In this document: piece after piece, positions 21,401-31,372 of the stretch
Numbering within the stretch: position 1 is the stretch's first letter
How the letters are laid out: every line of letters starts with the position of its first letter
Assembly (NCBI GenBank): GCA_022606425.2
Contig: JAHDVF020000577.1
Span: 682,001 to 746,000 of the forward strand
Length of the DNA: 64,000 bases
Reading direction: 5' to 3'
DNA from: Lepidostoma basale
Lineage: Eukaryota > Arthropoda > Insecta > Trichoptera > Lepidostomatidae
Notes under the pieces: generated by a model
The model's database searches: none
Told to the model about the DNA's origin: nothing
What the model saw: only the letters and a program-made list of their open reading frames with translations
Program-made: the position numbers and the translations under genes

Positions 21401-22084
21401 TAATAAGAATTTCCATATTTGATGTTTCAGACATGTTTACAAGATCATATTTGACTCAATATACTTCTTGCGTGACATACCCGTATTAATCATAGCCCGG
21501 GCTGCTTCAAATCTTCCACAAACATTAAAAAACGTCATAAAATCTCTCAATAACACCAGTTGTGGTTACGAGAGTCCTTAATTAGACACATTCATAATTA
21601 ATCATTCCCTTCTCGGCGTAGTTGAAGGCAACAAAGAACGCTGATAAACTCCAATCTCCCCTATTGTTACTATGCCATGTGACAATGGCCGAGTGTCTGG
21701 GGACATATTCAATTATAACACATTACACCAATTGATTTTAATTGAACACCCTTTTTTTATTTTTCCTCGAAACTCCGAGGGACTCTGACGCAATCAATGA
21801 CCACTAGCTCGTGTAATGTCTCATAACACTTACTGGCCACCTAACAATGTGGGCTTTGGACTAACATTTGCCAATTTACTCGGAGTTTCGTATTAGTTTC
21901 AAATGACACTTAATTGATTTTGAATGAAGTGCCGATAGCTGACGGATGGACAGGAAACTTAACTAATTGAAATTTATTTCCTGTGGTTGAACAAGGGGCT
22001 AATAATATTATTCTTAGAATGCATCTCGTCTATTATTGACAAGCGTTGAAACACAAACGAGAAAGAAAAACACGTTTGATGTTT
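21401..22084. other. No gene seen
   Basis: Moderately AT-rich sequence between two LINE fragments. No recognised frame or repeat. Confidence 0.4.
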
Positions 22085-22955
22085 TTTTAACGTTATATCT
22101 TCTTCTCTGGTTTCAATCCTGGGATTGGTTTGCAGCAATTTCCTCCATTATTCTCTTCCATTTTTCCCTGTCTTGTGCGGCTCTTTTGAGATCTGCATAT
22201 GATGAGCAGCGTACGTCCACCAACAGGTCCTCCAGGTACTCTCGGCGTGGGCGTCCCCTAGAGTTTGTCCCCTCGATCATACCCTCCATTATGGCATGCA
22301 AGAGACCTTCTTGACGTATTACATGGCCGATCCATCTTGCACGCCTTTCGGACAAGGTCCTGAGCAGGTACCTTCCTCCTTCGATTCCTTGAAGAACTTC
22401 CTCATTCGTGATGTGGTCTCTCCAGGAAATTCCAAAGAGTATAGGACCACATCTCAAAAGCCTCTAGTCTCCGCTTATCCCTTTCGGATAGGCACCATGT
22501 CTCGCAGCCGTACATCAAGACACTCCATACATAGGTCTTGATGAGGAGTATTCTCAGTTTTAGGTCTATATTATTTGATTCTATTATTTTCGACCTTTTA
22601 TTAAATGCAAGCCTAGCCTGATGTATACGGCTGTCGACCTCGCTCTTAGACCGACCGTCCCATGTTATTTTGCTCCCGAGGTAGACAAACTCCTTGGTGT
22701 TCTTTAGTGGAACTCCTGACATCACTACTCTCATCTGATGTTGCGTTCGGCCTACAGTCAGCAGCTTTGTTTTGTCCTTATTTATCTTCATGTTGTAGCT
22801 ATCTTGAAGAATGTCTTGAAAAGTATCTAAGGCCTCCTGCAGTTCCTCCTCACTTTCAGCAACCATAGCAATATCGTCAGCAAACCTTATCATGTCTATC
22901 TTTTGCCTTACACCTTCTCTGTGACTCATTCTCTCTCTCAAGTCGTCAATCGCAC
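22085..22955 (-). mobile_element. RTE-C LINE fragment with RT catalytic box
   Basis: The longest LINE coding in the window. The first frame (22402-22941) reads MRERMSHREGVRQKIDMIRF, FADDIAMVAESEEELQEALD, MKINKDKTKLLTVGRTQ, FVYLGSKITWDGRSKSEVDS, LLIKTYVWSVLMYGCETWCL, RRLEAFEMWSY. FADD is the RT catalytic motif. A small deletion then shifts frame, and a second frame (22113-22457) continues WRDHITNEEVLQGIEG, ERRARWIGHVIRQEGLLHAI, NSRGRPRREYLEDLLVDV, ending NQSQD. The N-terminal endonuclease and most of the RT are absent. Confidence 0.9.
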
Positions 22956-22964
22956 GTTATATAT

Positions 22965-23190
22965 TGTAAATGTTATATATGGTCTGTTCTACTATATGAC
23001 TGCGAAACCTGGACTCTGAAAGTGAATGTAATGAACCGGTTGGAAGCGTTCGAGATGTGGATATAGCGCAGAATTCTCAGTATACCGTGGACCGATAGGG
23101 TCAGTAATGCAGACGTACTGCAGAGATCCAGAGCCAATAGAGAGCTGTTGTCAAGTGTGAAAATTAGAAAGGTCTGATATTTGGGTCATT
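22965..23190 (+). mobile_element. RTE-B LINE internal fragment
   Basis: It reads YMVCSTI, then CETWTLKVNVMNRLEAFEMW, a stop, then RILSIPWTDRVSNADVLQRS, RANRELLSSVKIRKV. It stops at ttgggtcat, where an N-RTE begins, and lacks its own 3' end. Confidence 0.82.
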
Positions 23191-23376
23191 ATTTTGTGGA
23201 CGTTGGACGATCGAAGTGTGCGCGGGAGATGCTAATTGGCGACGATGAGGTTCGCAACCCATCACACCGCGTCTCCCGCGCAGAATGGAGTGCCGCATCG
23301 GTTAAAGTGTGGCAGTCCATCATTACTGCCTACCCTTTCGGGGAGACGGCGTGATGGTTAGTTAGATAGTTAGTTT
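23191..23376 (+). mobile_element. N-RTE non-autonomous element, 5'-truncated
   Basis: Same structure as 20070-20277: tattttgtggacgttggacg, hairpin gcgcgggagatgc / cgtctcccgcg, gtgtggcagtccatc, then GGCGTGATGG and TTAG-type repeats. It joins directly to a truncated RTE-B fragment. Confidence 0.82.
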
Positions 23377-24764
23377 AAAATGTTTTTTTATTTACTTTAT
23401 AAACATACAACAGTTTTCTTGCATTCCCACGAGTAGACAACTCATTATTAGACAAAAATGATATGTTACATACCAATAATTATAAAACCTTCAGAATATT
23501 GTAAAAATATAAACTAAAAATTAAAACATCAAACAAAATTTACATTTCATTATTTGATCAACTTTTTTGACATATTATCAGTTTATAAAAAAATATACAT
23601 AGAACAAAATTATTTTTTGAAAGACGGAAAAAAAATTCATAGTATGATGTGTGTTTTCAAATTTATGTTAATTCATGTATCATTTTTTTTTCACGATTAC
23701 AGTAGGTATGAAATATTATAAGACAAAATCCAACAATGTTAAAAAAATATATATATTTCAGTAATGAGACTGCTATTTCTATCCATCAAAATCATTATAT
23801 ATATAATAGTATAATAGTTTTTAATCTTACTCTGTTATGATAGATGAAATGTTTATTAATAAAACCGTATTTAATAATCTTAAATAGTTACATCACAGCC
23901 GCCCCCAATCAATGCCTTATCGCCCCCTATTTGCTTCTGGACCCGCTATCGGCCATCTTAAGGGGCTCCAACGCCTTAACGAAACCTATTGGTAAAATTG
24001 TTCGGATTCCGATTTTAAATGTTTAACTGTGTTCTTGTGTTTAGAATTTAATCGTACATAGAAATACAATCCTTTATATCAATAATTGGACACAGAAATA
24101 CAATCTTTTCTATCAATAATTGGACACAATACGGAATCTCTCGTAGTAACGGCCACTTACCGCTAGCTCATACCATCGATTACTTGATTTACGGCACCGG
24201 ATCCTCAATGATTATATCTTAATAAAACGAGATGCCGTATGAATTATTGATATTATTTTTATTGGACCCATCGGACGATTTCATTGACACTTCATTATCT
24301 CATCTTCCAGCTCAATTGATGGCTAAATTATGGCTAAATTATGGCTAATCATTAGTTGTGTCACGATAATATTGTTTCTGAGATAAATAATTGCCAGTGT
24401 GGGTGTCATTTGGCGAGAGTTTCGTTATTTTTTCTCGTTTAAGTAATATAGGCAAGTAAATTAAATTTATTTGATTCGCCTCGTCTAAATTGTAAATACA
24501 TGTAAGCATAAATTAATTCACAGTTTATACCGAGTTCTTTGACATTGAATTGTTAATTATTTATATTGAACAAGTGTTTCATTTATATATTTGAAAATAT
24601 CAAAAAAAGGAGACTCAATTATTTATTTATTTCCTTTATTATTCTTCTTCTTGTTCCTCTCCTATCGAAGGTTGGATGACATAATGGCAATAGCCAAGGT
24701 AGAAATATCTACCCTTGATACAACAAGTCTAAAGAGAGAAAAAATGTTTTGGATTGATCGATTT
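23377..24764. other. No gene seen
   Basis: 1.4 kb, very AT-rich up to 23830. A short direct repeat of aaatacaatc / tatcaataattggacacaga occurs at 24060-24125. I see no coding or structured element. Confidence 0.4.
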
Positions 24765-25252
24765 AACTAACTAACTAACCATCACGCCGTCTCCCCGAAG
24801 GGCTAGGCAAAAATAATGGACTGCCACAATTTTCTTTCCTGACATATTTCTCTCGATTCCTCAACATTCATACATCGTGTCATGCACGCGCGTCGATTTC
24901 TCTGACTCCTCACATGGCCGACATTCAATTTTTGATTTATTTGATCGTGCCACGTTTTCCTCGGTCTTCCTCTATTTCTGGTTCCATTTACATCGTTAAC
25001 ATATAATTTTTTTACCATTCTTTCTTCATTCATTCTTTCCATATGTCCAAACTATCTTAATGATCCTTTCATTATTTTGTTCATGACACCATCATTTGCA
25101 CCGCATTCTCTTCTTATATTTTCATTCGACACTGTATCATACACAGAGTATCCACACATTCGTCTAAGAGATCTCATTTCTACTGCATTTATTCTACTTT
25201 CATCCTTCTTTTGCCAGTTCAATGCTTCGCTTCCATACATAAGGGTCGGTGG
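24765..25252 (-). mobile_element. RTE-A LINE 3' fragment (nonsense codon)
   Basis: The minus strand reads PTLMYGSEALNWQKKDESRI, RRMCGYSVYDTVSNENIRRE, NKIMKGSLR, then TAG for Trp in RWFGH, then MERMNEERMVKKLYVNDVNG, NRGRPRKTWHDQINQKLNVG, CMNVEESREICQERKLWQSI. The tail has CGTGATGG and TTAG repeats at 24767-24784. It is closely related to 551-1095. Confidence 0.9.
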
Positions 25253-25614
25253 TGTTCTTCTGATCAATTCAAAAATATGTATTTATGTAACAAAATATAT
25301 GTTTTCCTTTTTGACGTTAAAATGTTGTCGATCTCAACATATGTTAGCGTGTGTTTTATACAAAAAAAATTCAAGGTACAACTTATATGTTTAGGTATAT
25401 ATTATCAAAGTAATTCGCGGTAAAGGAAATGTATCATTTGATAGGAACGGCATAATTTTCTCTCGCGACACTCGTTCCGGTAGAGTTGGCGACTTCAAAG
25501 AGAGGGCTGCTTGGAGCATGGAGCGAGGCAGGTGTGTCACTCACTAATTAAGGCCTTGAAACGGTAAATCTCTATTTTTATTATGGAATATTCAACGCCT
25601 GTGTCAAAGAACAC

Positions 25615-25935
25615 CTAAATCAAAAGAAATCCACACTACGCTCGGCGAACTCCTTTGCAAAAGGAAATTAGTTAAGCCGAAACGCTGTCCTAGTACAAAT
25701 TTCGGGGATCGAGTCTTTGCGGTAGCCGACCCATCAGCTTGGAACAATCTCCCTTCATACCTCAGATGCATAAATGATTCGGCAGATTTCAGATCTAAGC
25801 CTAAAACCCATATTTTTCATAACCAATTTAAAATTTGTATATTTTATACTTTTTTTTTATATACTTTGTACACAATACTCACGGACAACCCAGCCCTTCC
25901 TCAGTGATATTATACAGATATTTTATAATATATAA
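25615..25935 (+). mobile_element. L2/CR1-like LINE C-terminal fragment
   Basis: It encodes FAVADPSAWNNLPSYLRCIN, DSADFRSKPKTHIFH, which is the usual C-terminus of L2/CR1-group LINE polyproteins (ADPSAWNNLP... then FRSKLKTHLF). Upstream frames are broken. The end from about 25850 merges into a decayed H4-type motif (minus-strand CTGAGGA, GGGC, GTCC). Confidence 0.75.
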
Positions 25936-25952
25936 ATATATAATAAAAAAAG

Positions 25953-26612
25953 AACTAACTAACTAACCATCACGCCGTCTCCCCGAAGAGGTAGGCAGAA
26001 AGAATGGACTGCCACACTTTTCTTTCCTGACATATTTTTCTCGCCTCCTCAACATTTATACATCGTGTCATGCACGTGCGTCGATTTCTCTGTTCACATT
26101 CAATATTTGATTTATTTGATCGTGCCGATTTCCTCGGACTTCCTCTATTTCTGGTACCTTTTACATCGTTAACATATACTTAATAATTAAATAAAACGAT
26201 GTTTTTTAATACTTCCACTTTTGTCTTTATTTAGACAGCGACCGGTTTCGCCAGGCTCGCTGGCATCGACAGACTGGTAACACTATTGTAAACTTAGTCC
26301 TTTATATACATACAGATCAGGGGTGGTAAACAGGGATGGTAAACATATTCAGAAAACAAACGGCGTTTACCACCCCTGATCTGTATGTATATAAAGGACT
26401 AAGTTTACAATAGTGTTACCAGTCTGTCGATGCCAGCGAGCCTGGCGAAACCGGTCGCTGTCTAAATAAAGACAAAAGTGGAAGTAGTTAAAAAACATCG
26501 TTTTATTTAATTATTATTTAAAATGAACTTCCATCAAGAGATTTCAGTAAAATCATTTGAACATATACTTATTTTACCATTCTTTCCAAATGTCTAAACC
26601 ATCTTAATGATC
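25953..26612 (-). mobile_element. RTE-A LINE fragment interrupted by H5 foldback
   Basis: 25953-26182 is a minus-strand 3' end: TTAG tail, GGCGTGATGG, CMNVEEARKICQERK, an internal deletion around 26090, then NVNGTRNRGSPR. The next part, MVK then SLRWFRHLER, resumes at 26560-26612. Between them lies the H5 foldback. The 12 bases AACATATACTTA occur on both sides (26171-26182, 26560-26571), so the insertion is later than the LINE. Confidence 0.88.
26183..26559. repeat. H5 foldback, 377 bp, 12 bp target duplication
   Basis: Two arms of about 160 bases, nearly identical in inversion, meet near 26345. Each arm has CTGTCGA, T, helix II GCCAG-CGAGC-CTGGC, GAAAC, CG, GTC, GCTGTC. Helix I pairs CAGT with GCTG. 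Relative to the hammerhead core, position A6 is U. A roughly 40-base tail outside the palindrome (gaacttccatcaag...) is shared with 2100-2146. The complete insertion with target duplications shows that the foldback itself is the mobile unit. Confidence 0.82.
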
Positions 26613-26614
26613 CT

Positions 26615-26770
26615 TAAATATATTAATATCTATATTATATCACTAAGAAAGGGCTGGGTAGTCCGAAACATGTTTGATATTTAATTTTAATTTGTTAAAA
26701 AGTGAGTGTTGTACACAAAGTATATATAAAAAAAGAAAAATATTAAACATCTACAACACAAAGTATGGCG
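26615..26770 (+). repeat. H4 repeat, decayed arm
   Basis: CTAAGAA, AGGGCTGGGTAGTCC, GAAAC, AT, GTT, TG, then the H4 downstream region (gtgagtgttgtacacaaagt). The first core element is mutated, while helix II and the GAAAC-GTT half are intact. Confidence 0.6.
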
Positions 26771-26799
26771 AACATAGAAGAAATTCGTATATTTTGTTC

Positions 26800-26925
26800 T
26801 ATTATATTTTCTAACCGATCGCGAATATCAGATGCAGCGTTCATATTTATTTTAGATTAAAACACGTCTTAATGCGCCATTGAGGTGATTATATCACAAA
26901 AACGGCGCTTTAAAGGTTAAGTGAA
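26800..26925 (+). mobile_element. L2/CR1-like LINE 3' UTR fragment
   Basis: It matches the non-coding half of the 6655-6861 insertion (ttctaaccgatcgcga, gattaaaacac, cacaaaaacggcgcttt). Only the 3' portion is present. Confidence 0.6.
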
Positions 26926-26934
26926 TGTTGACCA

Positions 26935-27226
26935 CCATACTTCTCTATCCTGATATACTTCTCGTTATTCCTCTACATATATACATCATAATATGCATGC
27001 TCGTCGATTTTCCGGCTTCGAATGTGACCGCATTTTAGTATTTGATTTATTTGGTCTTTCCATGCTTTCCTTGGTCTTCCAAGTTTTCTCTATCCACTCA
27101 CACTGCTTGTATACAATATTTTAACCATTATTATCTCATCCATTCGTTTCATGTGTTGAAACCATCTCAGAGATCATTTTTTAATTTTACTTATGATGCA
27201 ATCATCTGCCTTACATTTCTTCCTTA
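26935..27226 (-). mobile_element. RTE-A LINE fragment across the array's left breakpoint
   Basis: The minus strand carries EMSDDCIISKIKK, SLRWFQHMKRMDE, VNSASG/SVWIEKTWKTK, QINQILKCGHIRSRKIDEHA, and the CQDR region. It runs without a break across 27156, where the 5.2 kb tandem array begins, so this is the original left junction. Only the part from 27156 on is repeated in array copies 2 and 3 (32357-32427, 37556-37626). Confidence 0.85.
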
Positions 27227-27594
27227 TTCAATTCAATTTATTAATTCAATTCAATTTATTCAAAAAAATTATAAACATTACAGAATAATGTCAATTTCAA
27301 ATCGTTTATAATCACAATATAAATAATCATAATAACAATTTAAAAAAAAGAAATACAAATAATGCAATAAGAAAACAAAGAGAAGACAATTTTAAAAAAA
27401 TATTCGAGAACAATTTAGTAAAAATAAACATTGTTGTACAATAAGAAGAGAAGCAAATAGCAATTTAATACATAAGAGATAGATGCTTTCTGAGGGTTGC
27501 CTCACAATCGTGAAAAATGTCCACATCCGAAGAGATGCGGTTTAAAGAATACCGAACGATGAAATAAGAAAAAGAAATGTTAATAATGTTAAGG

Positions 27595-27745
27595 AAATAT
27601 ACCGTATTACATAGAACACTTGGCTCCTGATCCAGGGGACATGGGTTCAAGCCTGGACACGACCAGATTCCTTCTTCATAATAATGAGCTATTTTCTGCT
27701 CACATAAAGATTGTAAAATAAATTCTAATATCATTGATTAAAATC
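27595..27745 (+). mobile_element. S2 tRNA-derived SINE fragment
   Basis: tggctcctgatccagggg, B-box-like gggttcaagcc (27643-27653), ggacacgaccagattccttc, then ataatgag. The same block occurs at 42985-43078 and, inverted, at 48446-48560. The A-box part is poor here. Copies lie at 32796-32946 and 37995-38145. A frame on the other strand is not a gene. Confidence 0.7.
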
Positions 27746-28040
27746 ATTGGTCATAAAATAAAAATAAATAAAAAAATAAAAATAAATAAATAAATTGTGT
27801 AATAGTCAAACCTTAGGCGTTCTTACTAATTTTGCCCATTAGTCTTTTAAAAAAATAATAATAATAAAAGATAAATAAATAAATAAATTGTGTAATAGTT
27901 GTCGGGGTTAAATGCATAACCCAGATAAACATATTTCATGAAGAAATATATGACTCAGGACCTACTTTGATGACTCGAGGGCCCCGATTATTCAGGTTTG
28001 GTCACTTGGTCAGGGCATCGTGGATGACGATAGCAAAGCA

Positions 28041-28048
28041 TATAAAAG
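28041..28048 (+). promoter_or_regulatory. TATA box of the solo LTR
   Basis: TATAAAAG lies 140 bases into the LTR and is followed by gcagtacttccgatcac and then a CA-rich start region. It is the only strong TATA box in the element. Confidence 0.75.
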
Positions 28049-28451
28049 CAGTACTTCCGATCACCCAATACGTCAGTCAACTCTAAAAAGTCAATCAGTA
28101 TTGCGATTTCTAACAGACACGAGTCTACGTTAATAAGTCTACACCACGAGGGATCTCGGACGCGCTCCCCCGCGCCGACCTACGAAGCCACGCAGCTACG
28201 TCAGCCAGTATCGCGATCTCTAAACGACACGAGTTTACACAACCGAGTCTACGTACGAGAAACCTCCGACCTTCCTCCCGAGTACACAACTGTCTACACG
28301 GCTACGTCACGAAACCTTCGACGACCTACCGCCCAGCGAGCCCTCATCCTCTACGGCTCACCATCCGGACTCCGCCCCACTGCTATCGACGTCCAGCCAC
28401 GCTCCATCACGAGTATATCATACTGTTTACGTGTAATTACTTGTGATCCGC

Positions 28452-28457
28452 AATAAA
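28452..28457 (+). terminator. Poly(A) signal of the solo LTR
   Basis: AATAAA lies about 45 bases before the LTR end, roughly 410 bases after the TATA box, consistent with a U3-R-U5 layout. Confidence 0.7.
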
Positions 28458-28546
28458 CGCTGAAACCTCCGCCGTCTTTCAACTCTCACCACAAAACCCC
28501 CAAATAGTCAAACCTTAGGCGTTCTTACTAATTTTGCCCTGGGGGA

Positions 28547-29150
28547 GCAAATGGTCCTCAGCGCCCCCTATTTCTGCCTAAGATCTATTCTACGCCCACT
28601 GGTGGGAACCACTGTTTTAGATCCATAAATCTCTTATTAAAATATATAGCATGTAGTAACTATTGTAGATAGGCACAATTTATTGTTTTAATATCAATGG
28701 TTGAATAATATTTCCGCAATTCGTACCTGTACTTTCCATTTAGTAATAGCAATATGCAAACCACCAAACATTGGCAAAGTATTGTAGATTGTATTATGTT
28801 TCCACACAAAAGAACCCTTTGGGGGGAAAAGTCACATTAATGTGTATGGTCTCCGGGGAATAGTGATACAATAAGAAACGAAACAGAGCTTCCAAGCCCA
28901 TAGTAATGTCGACTGGCGCATTTCGTTTTGGGCTGAATACAAAAATGATTATTTCAATGCAAAAAATATCAAATTTATAGTGATCTATCTGACACTTTTG
29001 ATAAATTTTCTTGTTTTACCAGAAACTATTTAAAACATGTGATTCGCAAAAGATACTAAACCTTCCCTCTAAAAGTTGACATTAAAAATATAGTTTTATT
29101 TTCTATATCAAAGTGAAATGAACCTTTTAAGTTGTGTCATAAAGCATTAA
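28547..29150. other. No gene seen (unit 1 spacer)
   Basis: It starts with a patch of cagcgccccctatttctgcc and gtgggaaccactgtttt, resembling an old hAT-type MITE end. The rest is AT-rich. The same holds for 33748-34351 and 38947-39550. Confidence 0.35.
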
Positions 29151-29192
29151 GAGTAAACGTGCTATTTGTATGTAAAAATATTTTGTTGACAA

Positions 29193-29238
29193 CAAAACAC
29201 TGACGAAGGGCTTCTTTGTCCGAAACATGTTTGTATTT
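29193..29238 (+). ncRNA. H4 hammerhead ribozyme candidate, array unit 1
   Basis: CTGACGA (29200-29206), an extra A, helix II GGGC-TTCTTT-GTCC (one G-U), GAAAC (29222-29226), AT, GTT, then helix I: ACA before the core with TGT after, extended by two A-T pairs beyond one mismatch. The core is complete with C at the variable position. Confidence 0.7.
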
Positions 29239-29278
29239 TAATTTTATAATTTTTAATTAAGTAAGTGTTGTTAACAAA

Positions 29279-29560
29279 AACTAACTAATTATCCATCGCG
29301 CCGTCTCCATGAAGGAGTAGGCAGAAAGAATGGACTGCCACACTTTAACCGATGCGATACTCCATCCTTCTCTTTTTACCTCCGCGGGAGACACGGTATG
29401 ATGGGTTGCGAACCTCATCATCACCAATAAGCATCTCCCGCGCCCACACAATAAGCATCTCCCGCGCGCACCTAACTATAACGTCAACAAAATAAATAAT
29501 AGAATATACATTGATATAAAATAAAATAACATAACACAAAATGTTTTTTTTTTCGATGGT
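29279..29560 (-). mobile_element. N-RTE non-autonomous element (unit 1)
   Basis: Minus-strand copy with a decayed tail (actaactaattatccatcgc), tggactgccacacttt, and the hairpin region, where gcatctcccgcgc occurs twice in tandem (about 29432 and 29454), unlike other copies. Copies at 34480-34761 and 39679-39960. Frames on this strand are chance. Confidence 0.8.
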
Positions 29561-29810
29561 GCACATGTTGTTTACAAAGTTATAAATATTGTTCAATACT
29601 ACCTGTGTCTATAGGAACTTTAATCCTTCTAAACCGCATCTCCTCGGATGTGGACATCTTCCACGATAGTGAGGCCTCAGAAAGATAATATGTAAAATTG
29701 ATATTTGCTTCTCTTTTTCTTATTATTGTTTCTTTTTACTTAATTGTTCTTAAATGTTTATACTCTTAAATTAAATAACTTTGTTTTTGTATCACAATTG
29801 AATTTTATTT

Positions 29811-29859
29811 TACGCGACAGCTGTTTCATCAACCTATGTTGGCATCATCAGGTGTTACA
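29811..29859 (-). ncRNA. H1 hammerhead-like motif, left arm (unit 1)
   Basis: Minus strand: CTGATGA, T, GCCAAC-ATAG-GTTGAT with one C-A mismatch, GAAAC, AGCT, GTC, GCGTA. The core is complete. The helix II mismatch is half of the change seen as a full compensatory pair on the right arm. Confidence 0.65.
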
Positions 29860-29888
29860 ATTTTATATTAATACAATAATAATATTAT

Positions 29889-29937
29889 TGTAACACCTGA
29901 TGATGTCAACACAGGTTGATGAAACAGCTGTCGCGTA
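29889..29937 (+). ncRNA. H1 hammerhead ribozyme candidate, right arm (unit 1)
   Basis: CTGATGA (29897-29903), T, helix II GTCAAC-ACAG-GTTGAT (six pairs), GAAAC (29921-29925), AGCT, GTC (29930-29932), GCGT. Helix I is AC.C before the core against GCGT, with an A-C mismatch where CpG decay would turn CGC into CAC. The core is complete. Confidence 0.7.
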
Positions 29938-30000
29938 AAATAAAATACAATTGTGATACAAAAACAAAATTATTTAATTTAACAGTTTAAAAGAAAAATG

Positions 30001-30502
30001 TGTATTTTAGATGTATAATTTTGCAACTTTTAACTCGTGTTTCAACTTGTATAATTGGTATATGGTATGTACATACATGCTTATCAAAAACATGCAAAAG
30101 TTCGTTGTTCAGAAACATACGAAGGTAAATATACAATAATGGGGTAAATTATTATGAACAAGCATGTCAATTATGTACTTGTTAGTACCAGCATAGCTGT
30201 AACTACAGTCTAGGACTATATAATGAGGTTACCTTGGAAAAATGTATTCTACAAAGAACGTATTTCTGCGCTTATCTTTCCTGGAGATTATTTTCTTCCG
30301 ACATGAAATTGCAGGTGAAATATTCATAATGTATTTCTTGGATGAGTTATTAATTGCACGAACATATAGTACTCGTATATAATTGGCTTACCTACACCTG
30401 ATATTGTGAATGTTTTTACTTCCTGATGTTTTTTAACTCAAAAATAATTATTGCTAACTCGTTGTTAAGTTCATGTCTATTTTCTGCGTCTTCTACATAT
30501 TT
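30001..30502. other. No gene seen (unit 1 spacer)
   Basis: AT-rich, with no recognised content. The same sequence is at 35202-35703 and 40401-40902. Confidence 0.4.
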
Positions 30503-30850
30503 TTTTATGAATTAAAACACTCTATTGTTTTGGCCGAAACACAATGATACATCAATATTAATAACTGTTATAATATCACAAATATTTTTTTAGAATGATG
30601 TTGGCATCATCAGGTATTACAAACAACAACATCAGATGCTGTTGTCTGTAACGCCTGATGATGCCAACATCGGTTGGCGAAACAGCTGTTGCGACATTTA
30701 GTGTAAAAAAAAATTTGTCGTCTATCCAAAAAAATAAACTAATAAGTGGAAAAAAAATTGTGTTTGATTCATAAGAAAATCGTCATTTCACAGTATGAAA
30801 TTTCACAGTATTAACGCGTTAAGTTTATCATAAACAAACATATTTAATGA
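30503..30850. repeat. H1 foldback nested in an H2 repeat (unit 1)
   Basis: The outer parts are H2 (tatgaattaaaacactctat on the left; ccaaaaaaataaact, agtggaaaaa, cattaacgcgttaagtttat-type end on the right). Inside is H1 from tattgttttggccgaaacac to the plus-strand core at 30647-30697. The left H1 arm has lost GAAAC. The only difference between array copies, an A-run of 8 or 6, lies here. Confidence 0.7.
30647..30697 (+). ncRNA. H1 hammerhead ribozyme candidate, bulged helix I
   Basis: TGT-AA-CGC pairs with GCGACA (six pairs, AA bulge). CTGATGA (30655-30661), T, GCCAAC-ATCG-GTTGGC (six Watson-Crick pairs), GAAAC (30679-30683), AGCT, GTT. All three helices and the core are present. The cleavage triplet is GTT. 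The same motif is at 35848-35898 and 41047-41097. Confidence 0.75.
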
Positions 30851-30894
30851 GTACTAATTGCAAATATTCCCCAATTTATTTACAAAATATGTAT

Positions 30895-31150
30895 ATTTGG
30901 TTCGGTTCGGACATATAGAACGCACAGATAAAGAATGAGTGGTTAAGAAAGTATATGTCAATGATGTAACTGGAGTACGGAGTCGAGGAAGACCGAAGAA
31001 AACATGGCATAAGTAATCAGATTTTAATGATTGGCCATGTTAGATAGAAGTAGGAATAATTGTCGTACGTGTGTGACACGCTTTATGAATCTGGAGGAAG
31101 TTGGAGAGGTGAATCAGGATAGGGTAGTGTGGCAATCCATCGTATTATCT
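30895..31150 (+). mobile_element. RTE-A LINE fragment (unit 1)
   Basis: It reads the RWFGHIERTDKE region with frame breaks, VKKVYVNDVTGVRSRGRPKK, then FMNLEEVGEVNQDRVVWQSI. It belongs to the VRSRGRP subfamily, with no TTAG tail. Copies at 36094-36349 and 41295-41550. Confidence 0.82.
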
Positions 31151-31244
31151 ACATTATGTTTAGCTGTACTGGAGCATTATCAAACTTTTGAAAAGGTATT
31201 TATTGTTTCTTGAACAATTATGTAAAACTCAATATTAAATAATT

Positions 31245-31372
31245 AATATGAATGAAAACGTCTGTCTTATAAATGTCACATTTGATAATGCCCTGTAAGT
31301 GCGAAACATGTCATTCCATTTCAAATATAATAAAACTTCTAGAACACGGACGTTTTCATTCATATTAATTAT
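31245..31372 (+). repeat. H3 repeat with hammerhead-like half (unit 1)
   Basis: TTGATAA, TGCCCTGTAAGTGC, GAAAC, AT, GTC, ATTCC, bracketed by the H3 outer segment in both orientations (gaaaacgtctg / cggacgttttc). C3 and G8 differ from the hammerhead core, so activity is doubtful. Copies at 36444-36571 and 41645-41772. Confidence 0.6.

Larger units (their letters stand above)
27900..28502 (+). mobile_element. Solo LTR (603 bp), array unit 1
   Basis: It begins TGTCGGGGTT and ends AACCCCCA, with the 6 bp duplication AATAGT on both sides (27894-27899, 28503-28508). Inside are a TATAAAAG box and an AATAAA signal in the expected order. It is GC-richer than its surroundings and has no long frame. 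It looks like the product of LTR-LTR recombination of a Gypsy- or BEL-type retrotransposon. The plus orientation follows from the signal order. Confidence 0.88.
29765..29985. repeat. H1 foldback, both hammerhead cores kept (unit 1)
   Basis: Inverted arms (tttgtttttgtatcacaatt, gaattttattttacgcgaca) meet at about 29875. The minus-strand core lies at 29811-29859 and the plus-strand core at 29889-29937. Both have intact CTGATGA, GAAAC and GTC. Copies at 34966-35186 and 40165-40385. Confidence 0.82.

Noticed and set aside
27465..27734. 89-codon minus-strand frame present three times
   Set aside because: It overlaps an S2 SINE and AT-rich flanks and is tripled only because the whole unit is. No conserved protein motif is visible.
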